DNA of 64,000 nt from Glandiceps talaboti (taxonomy: Eukaryota > Hemichordata > Enteropneusta > Spengelidae): NCBI RefSeq assembly GCF_964340395.1, contig NC_135549.1, forward strand, positions 32,650,832 to 32,714,831. The letters run 5' to 3'. Positions within the stretch are counted from its first letter, which is position 1. Each line of letters opens with the position of its first letter. Below, in pieces: positions 48,901 through 61,689 of this stretch. Both the position numbers and the translations under genes were made by a program. The notes under the pieces were generated by a model. That model saw only the letters and a list, made by a program, of their open reading frames with translations. It was not told the origin of the DNA and ran no database searches.

Positions 48901-51350
48901 GTCCACACTAATGTGCCAGTTTTGCACTGTGAACTGTTTTTTAATGTCCTTTTATATCGCAATTGTCTGTTTTCAACGTGTCCTCTCACTTGCCACTTTT
49001 CTTGTTTTGTACTGTGGCCTGTTTCATTTTATGTCCATACTAATGTGCCAGTTTCGCACTGTGAACTGTTTTTTAATGTCCTTTTATATCACAATTGTCT
49101 GTTTTCAACGTGTCCTCTCACTTGCCACTTTTCTTGTTTCGTACCGTGGCCCGTTTCATTTTGTGTCCATACTAATGTGCCAGTTTTGCACTGTGAACTG
49201 TTTTTTAATGTCCTTTTATATCGCCACTGTCTCTGTTTTCAACATGTCCTCTCACTTGCCACTTTTCTTGTTTCACACTGAGGCCTGTTTCATTTTATGT
49301 CCACACTAGTGTGCCAGTTTCGCACTGTAGACTTGTTTTTTAATGTCCTTTTATATCGCCATTGTCTCTGTTTTCAATGTGTCCTCTCACTTGCCACTTT
49401 TCTTGTTTCGTACTGTGGCCCGTTTAATTTTGTGTCCACACTAATGTGCCAGTTTCGCACTGTGAACTGCTTTTTAATGTCTTTTTATATCGCCATTGTC
49501 TCTGTTTTCAACATGTCCTCTCACTTGCCACTTTTCTTGTTTCGTACTGTGGCCCGTTTCATTTTGTGTCCACACTAATGTGCCAGTTTCGCACTGTGAA
49601 CAGTTTCTTAATGTCCTTTTATATCGCCATTGTCTCTGATTTCAACAGGTCCTGTCACTTGCCACATTTCTTGTTTCATACTGTGGCCCGTTTCACTTTG
49701 TGTCCACACCAATGTGCAAGTTTCGCACTGTAGACTTGTTTTTTTTAATGTCGTTTTATATCGCCATTGTCTCTGTTTTCAACATGTCCTCTCTCTTGCC
49801 ACTTTTCTTGTTTCGTACTGTGGCCTGTTTCATTTTATGTCCACACTAGTGTGCCAGTTTCGCACTGTAGACTTGTTTTTTAATGTCTTTTTATATAACC
49901 ACTGTCTGTTTCAACATGTCCTCTCACTTGCCACTTTTCTTGTTTCGCACTGTGGCCTGTTTCATTTTATGTCCACACTAATGTGCCAGTTTTGCAAAGT
50001 GAACTGTTTTTTAATGTCCTTTTATATCGCCACTGTCTCTGTTTTCAACGTGTCCTCTCACTTGCCACTTTTCTTGTTTCGTATCGTGGCCCATTTCATT
50101 TTGTGTCCATACTAATGTGCCAGTTTCGCACTGTGAACTGTTTTTTAATGTCCTTTTATATCGCCACTGTCTCTGTTTTCAACATGTCCTCTCACTTGCC
50201 ACTTTTCTTGTTTCGTACTGTGGCCCGTTTAATTTTATGTCCATACTAATGTGCCAGTTTCGCACTGTGAACTGCTTTTTAATGTCCTTTTATATCGCCA
50301 TTGTCTCGGTTTTCAACATGTCCTCTCACTTGCCACTTTTCTTGTTTCGCACTGTGGCCTGTTTCATTTTATGTCCACACTAATGTGCCAGTTTCGCACT
50401 GTGAACTGTTTTTTAATGTCCTTTTATATCGCAATTGTCTGTTTTCAACGTGTCCGCTCACTTGCCACTTTTCTTGTTTCGTACTGTGGCCCGTTTCATT
50501 TTATGTCCATTGTCTCTTTTTTCAACATGTCCTCTCACTTGCCACTTTTCTTGTTTCGTACTGTGGCCCGTTTCATTTTATGTCCATACTAATGTGCCAG
50601 TTTCGCACAGTGGACTGTTTATTGATGTCTTTTTATATCACCACTGTTTCGCACTGTGGCCTCTTTCATTTTATGTCCCCTATCATGTGCCAGTTTCGCA
50701 CTGTAGACTGTTTTTATTGTCTTTTTATATAACCACTGTCTGTTTTCAACATGTCCTCTCACTTGCCACTTTTCTTGTTTCGTACCGTGGCCCGTTTCAT
50801 TTTGTGTCCATACCAATGTGCCAGTTTCGCACTATGAACTGTTTTTTAATGTCCTTTTATATCGCCATTGTCTCTGTTTTCAATACTGTGGCCCGTTTTA
50901 TTTTGTGTCCACACTAACTTGTTTTTAATGTCCTTTTATATCACCTCGGTGTCTGTTTGGCACCTTGGCCTGTTTTTAACATTGACACTACATCCATTTC
51001 ACATTAGTGTCTAGTTTATTTACGTGTCCTCTTACCTGCCACTTTTCTTGTTTCGGACTGGTGGCGTGCTTTTTACATGTCATTTTATTTCACCACTTTG
51101 CTCATTTCATTTTTCATATCAATTTACCCTTGCCACTGTGTACATGTACATTTCACAACAGAAGCCTATTTTTTCATCTCGTTTTTCTCTATTTTTTCAT
51201 CCATTGCCACTGTGATCGTTTTGCACCGGTGGCCTTTTGTTTTTCATCTCGTTTTACATTGCCACTGTGACCGTATCGCACAGGTGGCCTTTTGTTTTTC
51301 CATCCTTACATATATATCACAATTGTGTTCTTTTTCACACAGGGTGCATA
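42980..51350. repeat. ~134-bp satellite array (~60 units) with higher-order repeats
   Basis: The unit contains AATGTCCTTTTATATCGCCA, TTGTCTCTGTTTTCAACATG, TCCTCTCACTTGCCACTTTT, CTTGTTTCGTACTGTGGCCC and GTGCCAGTTTCGCACTGTGA. Homogeneous units fill about 43250-50700. The flanks (42980-43250 and 50880-51350) are strongly diverged relatives. The segment around 44950-45700 recurs at +2619 bp, 46057-48900 shows a +2350 bp relationship, and 46961-47302 recurs at 50251. The long plus-strand ORFs (up to 310 codons) reflect low stop density in the unit, not a gene. Confidence 0.95.
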
Positions 51351-51645
51351 TTTTTTTACATTTGAGAATTCCGGAAGCACACATTCCATCCACCTAGTTG
51401 GTTTCCAAATCTCCTGGTTCATTAGGTTTTTTAAATCTCCAGTTGGCATCACCAGTAGTTACCATATGTCATCCATCTCAGAAGGATGAAGTTCAAAATC
51501 TCCATAGGCATTCACAGAGAAGATCCTTGGCATTAGGATGTTTATGATTCCAAATTTGTAGTAGGCACTAAAGCTACCATCTCTCTGTCCATCCCATTGC
51601 AATGATGGACTTCCTTACCAAAAGTAGGTAATAGGTGGATGTTTT
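51351..51645. other. no feature recognised
   Basis: Unique-looking sequence to the right of the satellite. Confidence 0.4.
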
Positions 51646-51747
51646 TTATGTTCTTGTGTTTTGGGCTGCAAGTTCATTAACCTGATCCTGTAACACTTGA
51701 ATACTTGACAGTGCTTGACTAACCAAATGTTTGATTTGCTCTTCTCC
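51646..51747 (-). CDS. possible isolated terminal exon (helical, 33 codons)
   Basis: After an AAACACAG acceptor the minus strand reads GEEQIKHLVSQALSSIQVLQ then DQVNELAAQN and a TAA stop. The heptad-like spacing of L, I and V looks like a coiled coil. The frame is closed by a stop just upstream of the acceptor, so the segment is exon-like. No partner exon was identified upstream (higher coordinates), and the sequence is short. It may be a gene remnant. Confidence 0.25.
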   Translation of the reverse strand, partial: GEEQIKHLVSQALSSIQVLQDQVNELAAQNTRT

Positions 51748-52405
51748 CTGTGTTTACTTTGTAAATTCCAAATCTTTGTTCTTCAGGAGCTTTGGGATGA
51801 AATTGAAATTTATATGTATTGGTGCATCTGACTACGTCAATATGTAGGATGAATGTCATTTTTTTACCTTGTCTGACTACCATCAGGCAGAACTTGGTTG
51901 TTGCTGATTGTGTGTGGCGGAGTATACATATATATTGAGTTAGTGTTGCCTTCCATATACACGCTCTTCATATATATAGTCCATCCTGCCTGGGAAGTAG
52001 CAGCTTACATCAGATTATATAGTCATCAGCTCCTCTCGCCATTTAGGGTGTCCTCAAGGAGGCTCTATTAGCAATAGAGTGATGGCTTTTCAGTCACACA
52101 TTAAAACCTGTTCATACAACATATCAACATATATGTATGCATAATCTGAAAGAAAGAAACAAAAATAAATGTCAGTAAACTAGTGGTGTCAATATCCCAT
52201 AGGCTGCAACAAAATGGGGACGTTTTACCTCAGAATGGCAACAATCATCAGTTGATAATAAAACCTTAAACTAACAATTTTTGATAAATAATCAACTACC
52301 CAGCTATTTCACAATCAAAATTAACACTATAATATATAAGCCAAGTAAACTATTTTTTGCAAATATCAGGGGAGAATTCAAATTTCAATATCACCAAACC
52401 AAAGG
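51748..52405. other. no feature recognised
   Basis: AT-rich sequence with no array or supported ORF. Confidence 0.4.
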
Positions 52406-54915
52406 GGGGACCTGTTCCAGCATGTCTCAGTTATGGCTTTGAACATGAAAACTGCACCAACAAAATTGTTGCCAGGCGGATCGTATCACGACAACAATGA
52501 ATATGCACATATATGTCTTAGAACACTGTCCTAACACCAACTTTGAAAGAGCTCTGTTCAAGCATGTCTGAGTTATGGCTTTGGACATGGAAAATTCGCA
52601 AACAAATGCCAGGCAGCCATATTGGATCGTATCTCAACAAAAACAAATATGAACATGTATATCATAGAACACTGTGCTAATACCACCTTTGAATGAGATC
52701 TGTTCAAGCATGTCCGGGTTATGGCTTTGGACATGGAAAATTCGCAAACAAAGTGGCTGCCAGGCAGCCATATTGGATCGTATCGTGACAAAAATCGATA
52801 TGCACATGTAAGTCATAGAATACTGTGCTAATACCACCTTTGAATGAGATCTGTTCAAGCATGTCTGAGTTATGGCTTTGGACATGGAAAATTCAAGACA
52901 AAATGGCTGCTAGGCGGCCATATTACATTGTATCACGACAACAACGAATGCACATATATGTCATAGCACACTGTCCTGATACCAACTTTGAATGAAATCT
53001 GTTAAAGGATGTCTGAGTTATGGCTTTGGACATGGAAAATTTGCAAACAAAATGGCTGTTAGGTGGCCATATTGGATTGTATCATGTCATCAATGAATAT
53101 GCACATGTATGTCATAGAACACTGTTCGAATACCAACTTTCAATGAGATCTGTTCAAGCATGTCTGAGTTATGGCTTTGGACATGGAAAATTCGCAAACA
53201 AATGCCAGGCAGCCATATTGGATCGTATCTCAACAAAAACGAATATGAACATGTATATCATAGAACACTGTGCTAATACCACCTTTGAATGAGATTTGTT
53301 CAAGCATGTTTGAGTTATGGCTTTGGACATGGAAAATTTGCAAACAAAATGGCTGCTAGGCGGCCATATTGGATTGTATCACGACATGAATATGCACATA
53401 TATGTCATAGAACATATGCACATATGTCATAGAACACTGTCCTAATGCAAACTTTGAATGAGCTCTATTCAAGCATGTCTGAGTTATGGCTTTGGACATG
53501 GAAAATTCGCAAACAAAATGGCTGCTAGGCGGCCATACTGGATTGTATCATGACAACAATGTATATGCACATATAACACTGTCCTAATACCAACTTTCAA
53601 TGAGATCTGTTCAAGCATGTCTGAGTTATGGCTTTGGACATGGAAAATTCGCAAACAAATGCCAGGCAGCCATATTGGATCGTATCTCAACAAAAACGAA
53701 TATGAACATGTATATCATAGAACACTGTGCTAATACCATCTTTGATTGAGATCTGTTCAAGCATGTCCAGGTTATGGCTTTGGACATGGAAAATTCGCAA
53801 ACAAAATGGCTGCCAGGCAGCCATATTGGATCATATCATGACAAAAATCGATATGCACATGTAAGTCATAGAACACTGTGCTAATACCAACTTTGAATGA
53901 GATCTGTTCAAGCATGTCTGAGTTATGGCTTTGGACATGGAAAATTTGCAAACAAAATGGCCGCTAGGCAGCCATATTGGATTGTATCACAACATCAATG
54001 AATATGCACATATGTCATAGAACACTGTCCAAATGCCAATTTTGAATGAGCTCTGTTCAAGCATGTCTGAATTATGGTTTGGACATGGAAAAATCACAAA
54101 CAAAATGGCTGCTAGGCGGCCATATTACATTGTATCACGACAACAATGATTATGCACATATGTGTCATAGCACACTGTCCTAATACCAACTTTGAATGAG
54201 ATCTGTTCAAGCATGTCTGAGTTATGGGGCTTTGGACATGGAAAATTCGCAAACAAAATGGCTGTTAGGTGGCCATATTGGATTGTATCATGACGAAAAT
54301 GGATATGCACATGTATGTCATAGAACACTGTCCTAATACCACTTTTGAATGAGATCTGTTCAAGCATGTTTGAGTTATGGCTTTGGATATGGAAAATTTG
54401 CAAACAAAATGGCTGCTACAGTGCTAGGCGGCCATATTGGATTGTATCACGACATCAATTAATATACACATATATGTTATAGAACACTGTCCTAATGCCA
54501 AATTTGAATAAGATCTGTTCAAGCATGTCTGAGTTATGGGGCTTTGGACATGGAAAATTCGCAAACAAAATGGCTGCCAGGCAGCCATATTGGATCACAT
54601 CACGACGAAAATAGATATGCACATGTATGTCATAGAACACTGTCCGAATACCATCTTTGAATGAGATCTGTTCAAGCATGTCTGAGTTATGGCTTTGAAC
54701 ATGGAAAATTCGCAAACAAAATGGCTACTTTTTGGCCATATTGAATCGTATCACGAAATAAATTGATGTGCTTATATATGCTGTTGTATGTTGCCCCTGT
54801 TCCAAGTTTGAAAAAAATCGGTCCAGGCATCTCCAAGAAATGGCTCTGGACAGACGGACGGACGGAACCCAATCCATAAGTCCCTATCCCAGACTTTGTT
54901 CGGCGTCGACTAATA
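52406..54915. mobile_element. interspersed element family A, long copy (~16 internal units)
   Basis: About sixteen ~150-bp units carry GAGTTATGGCTTTGGACATG, GGCGGCCATATTGGATTG and AGAACACTGTCCTAATACCA. The right end has AAAATCGGTCCAGGCATCTC, a GACGGACGGACGG tract and TCCATAAGTCCC..GTCGACTA. The left terminal repeat is missing; the array starts abruptly at GGGGGGACCTGTTCC. It is an expanded version of the element at 9477. Confidence 0.7.
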
Positions 54916-55783
54916 AAGGTGCTGTTCGTAGAAAATTTCATTAAATTTTGACTATTGATACATTGTTTTATACAAGGACATTGCTGAGTGAACTCAAAAC
55001 AGTTTATGTAGGGATCAGATTGCTGCAATGTTTAGTTTATATTCTGACTACATATTTGCTCTTGAGAATAAGCCTGTCGGCAAAAAGTGCCACTTTCGCA
55101 TCCCGATTCGGACTCGCATACTTCCAACTTGTGAGCATTTTTTTACTGATTTTGAGCAAAAGTTATTGGTAACTTTTGTTGTTCTGCTTAATAAGGAATT
55201 ATATTTACACATAGTAACTTTTCAAAAGGTATTGAGCTGACGACTTCAGATATTTTAGTACACTTTCATTGCTGCACTGACTATTGCGTCATAATCGGAT
55301 TGGTGAGCTGTTAATTAATTTTGTTCAAATTAGTATGACTGAAAATAACATTTTCAATCAAATTTTCACCCATTTTGTCCATATAACCAGAATGTAGTGC
55401 AGGAACATGAATGTTGGTATTTTGCATTTTATGTGTGATATAAATATATTGGTTATTTGTGATATGACTAAATAATCAACAGACATTTTTTGAACAAAAT
55501 TTTATTATTTTAACCCAAATTGTAGCTGTACATGTGATGTTTGGATGTAGGATGTAGTAAATTTATTTGGCTATATACCTAAGATTATCTCATTGACACC
55601 AGACCCCCTCCCCCTAAATGAACGAATTTTGCTTATTGAGCTTTTGTGTCATTGTCTGATCATCCCTTACAGTCATCTGTTTCATGAGCACCAGCAGGGC
55701 TCAAAATAATGGCGTTTTACTTACCCCGGACAAGTGATTTAGCCACTTGGGCAATTAATTTAAAAATAGCGCCACTGGCATTG
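54916..55783. other. no gene recognised
   Basis: A CAGGGCTCAAAATAATGGCG segment near 55695 looks like the edge of a dispersed repeat. The rest is AT-rich and featureless. Confidence 0.4.
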
Positions 55784-57614
55784 TAGCACAACTGTATAGT
55801 TTTAAAAATGTTTATCCACATGCTGATCCATGCTACAACTGTAGGTATAGGTGTTCATTTGCTGAATGACTATCCAGTCACCTATCCAACTGTGTTATCT
55901 TTGCAATATGCGTGATCATTTGGCTGTGGTCATGTTGCTAGACATATTTGCATACATTTTTGAATGTTTATTCACATTTTTAGCCCTTAATCACATATTA
56001 CTCATGGAATCATCGTGTCATGAACAAATCTTAAAGTGTATGTAAATAGGTTTCCAATTTTTCTGACTTTTTGCCTGCAAATGATGTAGTTTTCATGGGT
56101 GATTAAAGATTTGTATGACATTTTTGACAAAACTACGATATTAATAATGAAAAATTGATTTTTTTTTGGAAATCTGTGATGAGCATTTTGCTTCGAGAGT
56201 CTTCGAAAAATTGCTTCACAGCCGGAACACGAACGCGGTGTCCATATTTTTTTTAACCATGCCTGAACGTTGCGTGGTAGAGGGGGACGTCAACGATTGA
56301 GTCTACACTGATTTTCTCACAAAAGATTTGGAAGTTCTAATCAGCCTGCTTCTTTTCAACATACAGAGGATAAGTTTTCAATGATGTCTTAGTACTATAC
56401 ACAGCTCTCAAACTCATGAAAAAACGATTATGAATTATAACATGTTGTGTCCTCGTGCATGGTGTACTACATACATGTACATGTATTTCGGCACCAGAAA
56501 TGATGACGTTTCTTTTGTTGGCTGTGATTACGAGTCCTTATGTTGAATTGAAAGTTATTCACCAGATAAGAAACATAAATTACACTTTCAAAGAACATAC
56601 TAGTATAACGTTACGAGCTGGTACCACATAATGGGAATTTTCACTTGTGATAGCAACATTTTCGTACTAGCCCACTGCTCCGATGAACAACAAAAACGAA
56701 ACACGCTCAAACGTACTACGGTACTATACACATGTAGTACAGTGCACTTCCTTTTAGACATATAGACATTGGTTTCCTTCAGTGAATGAAGACCAGTAAT
56801 TTATAAATGCAAAATTTAATGCATTGTTCGCAAGGTTGAGAGAAGTTGGATATGACTGAGAGTGAAAACAGAGCCAGCGGTTCGTCGGGCTGTATACTAG
56901 CGTGTTCTCCGGAGCATGTCTAGTCACATGTCGTGCGGCTGTACTGGGTGCTCTAGCGGCAGACTTCAGAGTCGCCCTGCTACCCTGGAACGCAGTGTAT
57001 GCTCAGTGCTCACCGTCAATAAATTATTTGGCCGTTCCTGAACTGATTTTTTCTGGTAATGATGACTTCACAAAATCCTTTAAAGATTGACAACTGATCA
57101 TACCTTCAATTTTACATGGACGTTCACATGAAATATATGAATGGTGTTTCAAACCACAGGCATTTGTTTCCAGAGTTATGTCTCAGAATATTTCTATCAG
57201 AATACAATAAAATGTCGATAATATCGTTAATATTGACGTATTTAGCCAACTATATATGAAAGGGGTAAAATTACACTTGTTTCTGTGATCGCGCAGGTTC
57301 ACTCACCGCAAAAGGGGCGGAAGGTAAAATGTTCGAAATGTTTGCCCACGACAATGGCCGGTTGAAAGTTCATGTTTATGTACGGTAATGGCGGCTGCCT
57401 TTCATACCTTGCGTCTTCTTTCTTGACCCAAAACACACATCTTTGATGCAATCATTTGCATTTGAACAATTTCCCATCTGCATGCCCTACGTAATGACCC
57501 CACCAAATACCAAGGCAATTTTACAGGCAGTTTTTGACTTTAAGTTGTTTACATACACACACACACACATTTCTAAGTGGATATAGCACTACTGAACCCA
57601 AATTCAGTTATGCT
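55784..57614. mobile_element. family B element ends enclosing unrelated sequence
   Basis: The left end TAGCACAACTG is at 55784 and the right end CAGTTATGCTA at 57604-57614, preceded by TTTAAGTTGTTTACATACAC and a short (AC)n. The interval 56040-57400 does not look like family B and includes a half of the foldback family at 57150-57293, so it probably contains later insertions. Confidence 0.5.
56875..57090 (+). other. locally GC-rich segment with a 62-codon ORF, function not recognised
   Basis: The ORF at 56902-57090 starts MFSGACLVTCRAAVLGALAA and is more GC-rich than its surroundings. It has a hydrophobic Ala/Leu stretch but no family match that I recognise. No splice or promoter evidence supports a gene. 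Confidence 0.15.
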
Positions 57615-58599
57615 AAAAATGACAGATAATGTTATTTTAGCAAAATATATTGGCAATTCGTTGTTGCTAAGAGTGTGGTCATGGTATTGTTAATTTGTGA
57701 TCGAACCGTGTATGAATTAAGCCTGTTTCTTTTCTTACTAAATAGTCCTTGGACAGGGAACATAACTACATTGTATATTCAGTGATGAGTTTAAGTGGTT
57801 TGATCATTTTTACTGGGCATGATGTGTATATTTAACAAGCGACTTAACAGTCAGAATAGCTCCACTGTTTTTTTTGTATTTTTTATTTTGGTAACATGTA
57901 GAAGTGGTTCAGTTCTTCAGCTCTTCACTATGCAGTTTTGTTTTAGCGATGTAGTTAGTGATTTCATATGATGGCTCACTATAAAACACATTTCACTCAG
58001 AAAGTTGGTAAAATATTGTACTTTTATATTATAGTTACCATTTTACAAAAAATCTATTGTTATGAAAATTATACAAAATCTCAGAAAAATAATGACTGGC
58101 AAATGCACAAAAAAGGAAAAGGATTTTTGAGGTTGGCTATACAGCTTTAACCCTAGAAAATTTTAATGATGAATGAAATAAACTAGGGATCTAAAATAAT
58201 TTTGAGGCAATTCGAACACACACTCACTTTAATAATTGTACTTTCATTTTTGGCCCACATGGGCGTATTGATTTAAAAGATAATGAAGTATTGAAATGTC
58301 TTTGAGAAACGAACAATGTAGACGACCAATAATGACAAATACTCGACTATTTATAAAGACAAAGTGTGAACTGACAACAGCTGACACTATACATTGATAT
58401 CTCGTGTACAGTGAGTACGTGTGAATTACAGGGCAAACACGATGCTGCAGACTTTCGACTAGCATTCTTCAGTGTCGTAAAAAAAGTATAACAGCCTCAT
58501 ATACCTTTTTATAAAGTGTTGACGTTGTGTCCAATCATTAGTTTTCTGTTCAATTTTACCCTGAAAACACTTTTAGTTAGTAGTTTGACATCGTACATA
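57615..58599. other. no feature recognised
   Basis: AT-rich. A 73-codon minus ORF at 58244-58465 has no recognisable motif. Confidence 0.4.
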
Positions 58600-58624
58600 G
58601 CACGACGATGAAAACATATAATTT

Positions 58625-58700
58625 CCAAAATGACGGGCGGTGACGTCACAAACTATCGCGATGTCTCAGGTATCACGAGATTTCGTCTAAACGCAATGCG
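58625..58700. promoter_or_regulatory. CRE/CpG-containing patch, possible promoter
   Basis: GGTGACGTCACAA (contains TGACGTCA), CTATCGCGATG and ATCACGAGATTTCG lie within about 60 bp of non-repetitive sequence in an otherwise AT-rich tract. These resemble ubiquitous-promoter words. No transcript was identified beside it. Confidence 0.2.
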
Positions 58701-59499
58701 TATGTGTGGGTATACGCAACTTTTTGGAGTTTTGAAACTGCAGTCATCTTTGGATATTTAGTTTGATTGAAACAACTTTAGCTTTTCTGAGAAAACTAAT
58801 CAAAAACTGTGATTGAAAAAAATCGATGTGCAAAGATTGAGCTATAAATCTGTAGAGAAAGAAAAGTTGGTTTTAACTTTTTTGTTAGCAACTTTGATCA
58901 TACACCATGTACTTTGAGTGTACCATTAATTTATTCATGACTACTCTCAAGCTTGGGAGAACCCTGTACATGTAATAGTCTATGGACCTGCTTGCATAGT
59001 GGTGCACATATTTTGTTAGTCTTGCTTGCATACGGAACAAGTCACCCTTCGGTGTTGAAAGCTGTGTCAGTAATATAGACCCCTGCCCATCTGCAAGCAG
59101 GGCTAGCATTTCGTATGCAAGCTGGACTAAATTTAGTCAAGTGTTCAAAGCTCAATGTGACATGGCAAGATACATCGTGTAAATCGGAATTGTAGACCTA
59201 CTAATCTCGGCAAAAAAAAATATTCCGCTAATCATAACTGAAAAGGTCTTGTCTGAAAATGTTTCAATCTCAATGACAGAGATGCAGAGTACTAGTGTCT
59301 TCCAACGGTACGTCATATGCGTCAAGCAAAAGGTACTTAGGTCATCTATCGTCTCCTGAATAACGGTCCCTCCCTTTTGAGCTGCTAGATTCATCGACTA
59401 AAATAAACCTTTATTAGGTAGAAGACATCTTCAAATACTATTATTAACATTTTATCATTTGTTATGAAAATTCACAATGTTTCAACAATTAAATAATTT
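58701..59499. other. no feature recognised
   Basis: Minus ORFs at 58885-59394 (74-80 codons) lack recognisable motifs. Confidence 0.4.
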
Positions 59500-61090
59500 T
59501 TAGAAAATAGCGCCAATGGCATACAGTTGTTAAAAATGTTTAACCCATATGCTGATCCATACTAGGTATAGGTGTTCATTTGCTGAATGATTATCCATAC
59601 ACTCATTTGTCTACTTATCCCTGTTATCTTTGCAACATATGTGATCACTTGGCTGTTGCTATGGGCGTGGTCTTGTTGCTAGGCACATTTGCACACATTT
59701 TTCGAATGTGTCTGTGATATCTGCAAAATGTGTGATCATTTGGCTGTTGATATGGGCATGGTCATGTTGCTAGGCATATTTGCATACATTTTTTTTAATT
59801 GTTATTCATTTGTCTATCAATTTCTATTGTTATCTTTGCAATATATGTGATTATTTGGTTTTTGCTATGGGCATGGTCTTGTTGCTAGGCAAATAACATT
59901 CATTTTTTGAATGTTTATTCAATTGTCTATTCATCCCCATGGTTTGTGAACTACACTACAGATTTGCTGTTGCTATGGGTGTGGTCTTGTTGCTATGCAA
60001 ATTTACATTCATTTTTGGAATGTTCATTCAATTATCTCTTAATCTCTTGTTATCTTTGCAATATATCTGATCATTTGGCTGTTGCTATGGGCGTGGTCTT
60101 GTTGCTAGGCACATTTGCATACATTTTGAAATGCTTATACAATTGTCTTTTAATCCCAGTGATCATCTTTGTGAAATACCTCGGCATTTGGCTGTTGCTA
60201 TGGGCATGGTCTTGATGCTTGGCAAATTTCCATACTTTTTTGAATGCATATTCAATTGTCTTTTAATCCCAGTGGTTATCTTTGTGAAATACCTCACCGT
60301 TTGGCTGTTGCTATGGCTGTGGTCTTGTTGCTAGGCACATTTGCAAACATATTTTGAATGCTTAAACACCCCTAACAATGTTCCCACCAAATTTCAGACC
60401 CCTCTGCCCAATAGTTTTTGAGTAAGGTTTTTGTCCAAAAATTACATTTTTTGACCCAAATCACACATCTGTAGTAAGATCATTTTGATTTGAACAATTT
60501 CCCAACTAGACACCCAAGGTAATACACCCATAAAATATCATGGCAAGCGGTACATGCAGGAAATTTAACCTGCCAAACACAGTATGATCATGGAGGTCTT
60601 GATATTACTATTTTTCTTTCCTCATAAAATGTGTGACTTCTTATTCTTTGTACAAACTTTTTTTTGAATGCCTAAGGATTGTGCATTTATATGAACCTGT
60701 TTTAATCATAGTGTCTAAAATTTAATTCAGCTGTGCTAAAAACTGGCCGAGGTTGCCAGGCAACCTTAAACAGATGTTAATCTTTAAGCCATTGACACAA
60801 ATATGTGAAGTAGTCCATAAAGATTTAATGATTTCATTGCATCAATAAAACAAGAAAATTTCATTTCCAGGCTGAAGTCAAAGTACAACAAATCACATTT
60901 TGAAACGTCAAATGCACATTTCTGATGCGATCATTTTCATTTGAACAATTTCCCAACTAGACACCCAAAGTAATGGACCCACCACATATCATAGCAATCG
61001 GTTCAACGGTTTTTGACTTTAAGTTGTTTACACGCACGCACGCACGCACACACGCGCGCGTAGGCCAATGCCTATAGCACTACTGAACCT
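59500..61090. mobile_element. family B element, copy with ~7 internal subunits
   Basis: The copy starts AAAATAGCGCCAATGGCAT. It has about seven ~100-125-bp subunits containing GGCTGTTGCTATGGGCGTGG, TCTTGTTGCTAGGCACATTT and TTAATCCCAGTGGTTATC, then a CCACCAAATTTCAGACCC-type block. Near the right end TTTAAGTTGTTTACACGC is followed by a CACG-rich tract (61030-61060) and GCACTACTGAACCTCTAGTTC. Both outermost terminal repeats have eroded. Confidence 0.6.
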
Positions 61091-61689
61091 CTAGTTCATA
61101 TCACCAGCTTTTAATGAAAAATTAAAATGAAAGTCTGGACTGCAATCTCATGACTTCTTTTTTCCCATATATGGTAAGGCTCATTAGCAAAAGAACTTTC
61201 ACCTCGCCTGTACTCGTTTCTGCACTGCCATTACCACATCGACAATTTTAACATGGTGATTTTGCCACCAATATTGATCATACAAAATCAAAACTTCACA
61301 AATGAACCACAAAGTACATTCCCTTTCAAAATGAGGTAATTTTAGAATGAGTATTATCGTTTTTTATTGACAACTGACTCTGTCAAAAATCGTCCCCAAT
61401 TCAACTTAATGACTCTGTCAATCGAGAGCATACATATCTACTGGAATAAACCATTCTGTAGAAGGGGCGCAGAATTTGGATTTGAAGTCTGCAACCCTGT
61501 TTTGAACAAACACTTTGCACGTAATGCATAGAATTAAGACTATAGCACATATTACATTGCTTGTTTGACGTCAATGGTGTCTTTTGAAAAGTGGCAGTTT
61601 ACCTAAAGTCTCCTGGACTGATTTCCAATATGGTGCCGGTCACAATGCTCATTAGCATATTCATTTTTTTTACATTACAAAAAAAAATC

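Noticed and set aside
43000-50930. Large family of Cys/Phe-rich proteins from overlapping plus-strand ORFs (up to 310 codons)
   Set aside because: The ORFs follow a ~134-bp satellite unit that is open in all three frames. No single frame is favoured and there are no introns, start context or domains.
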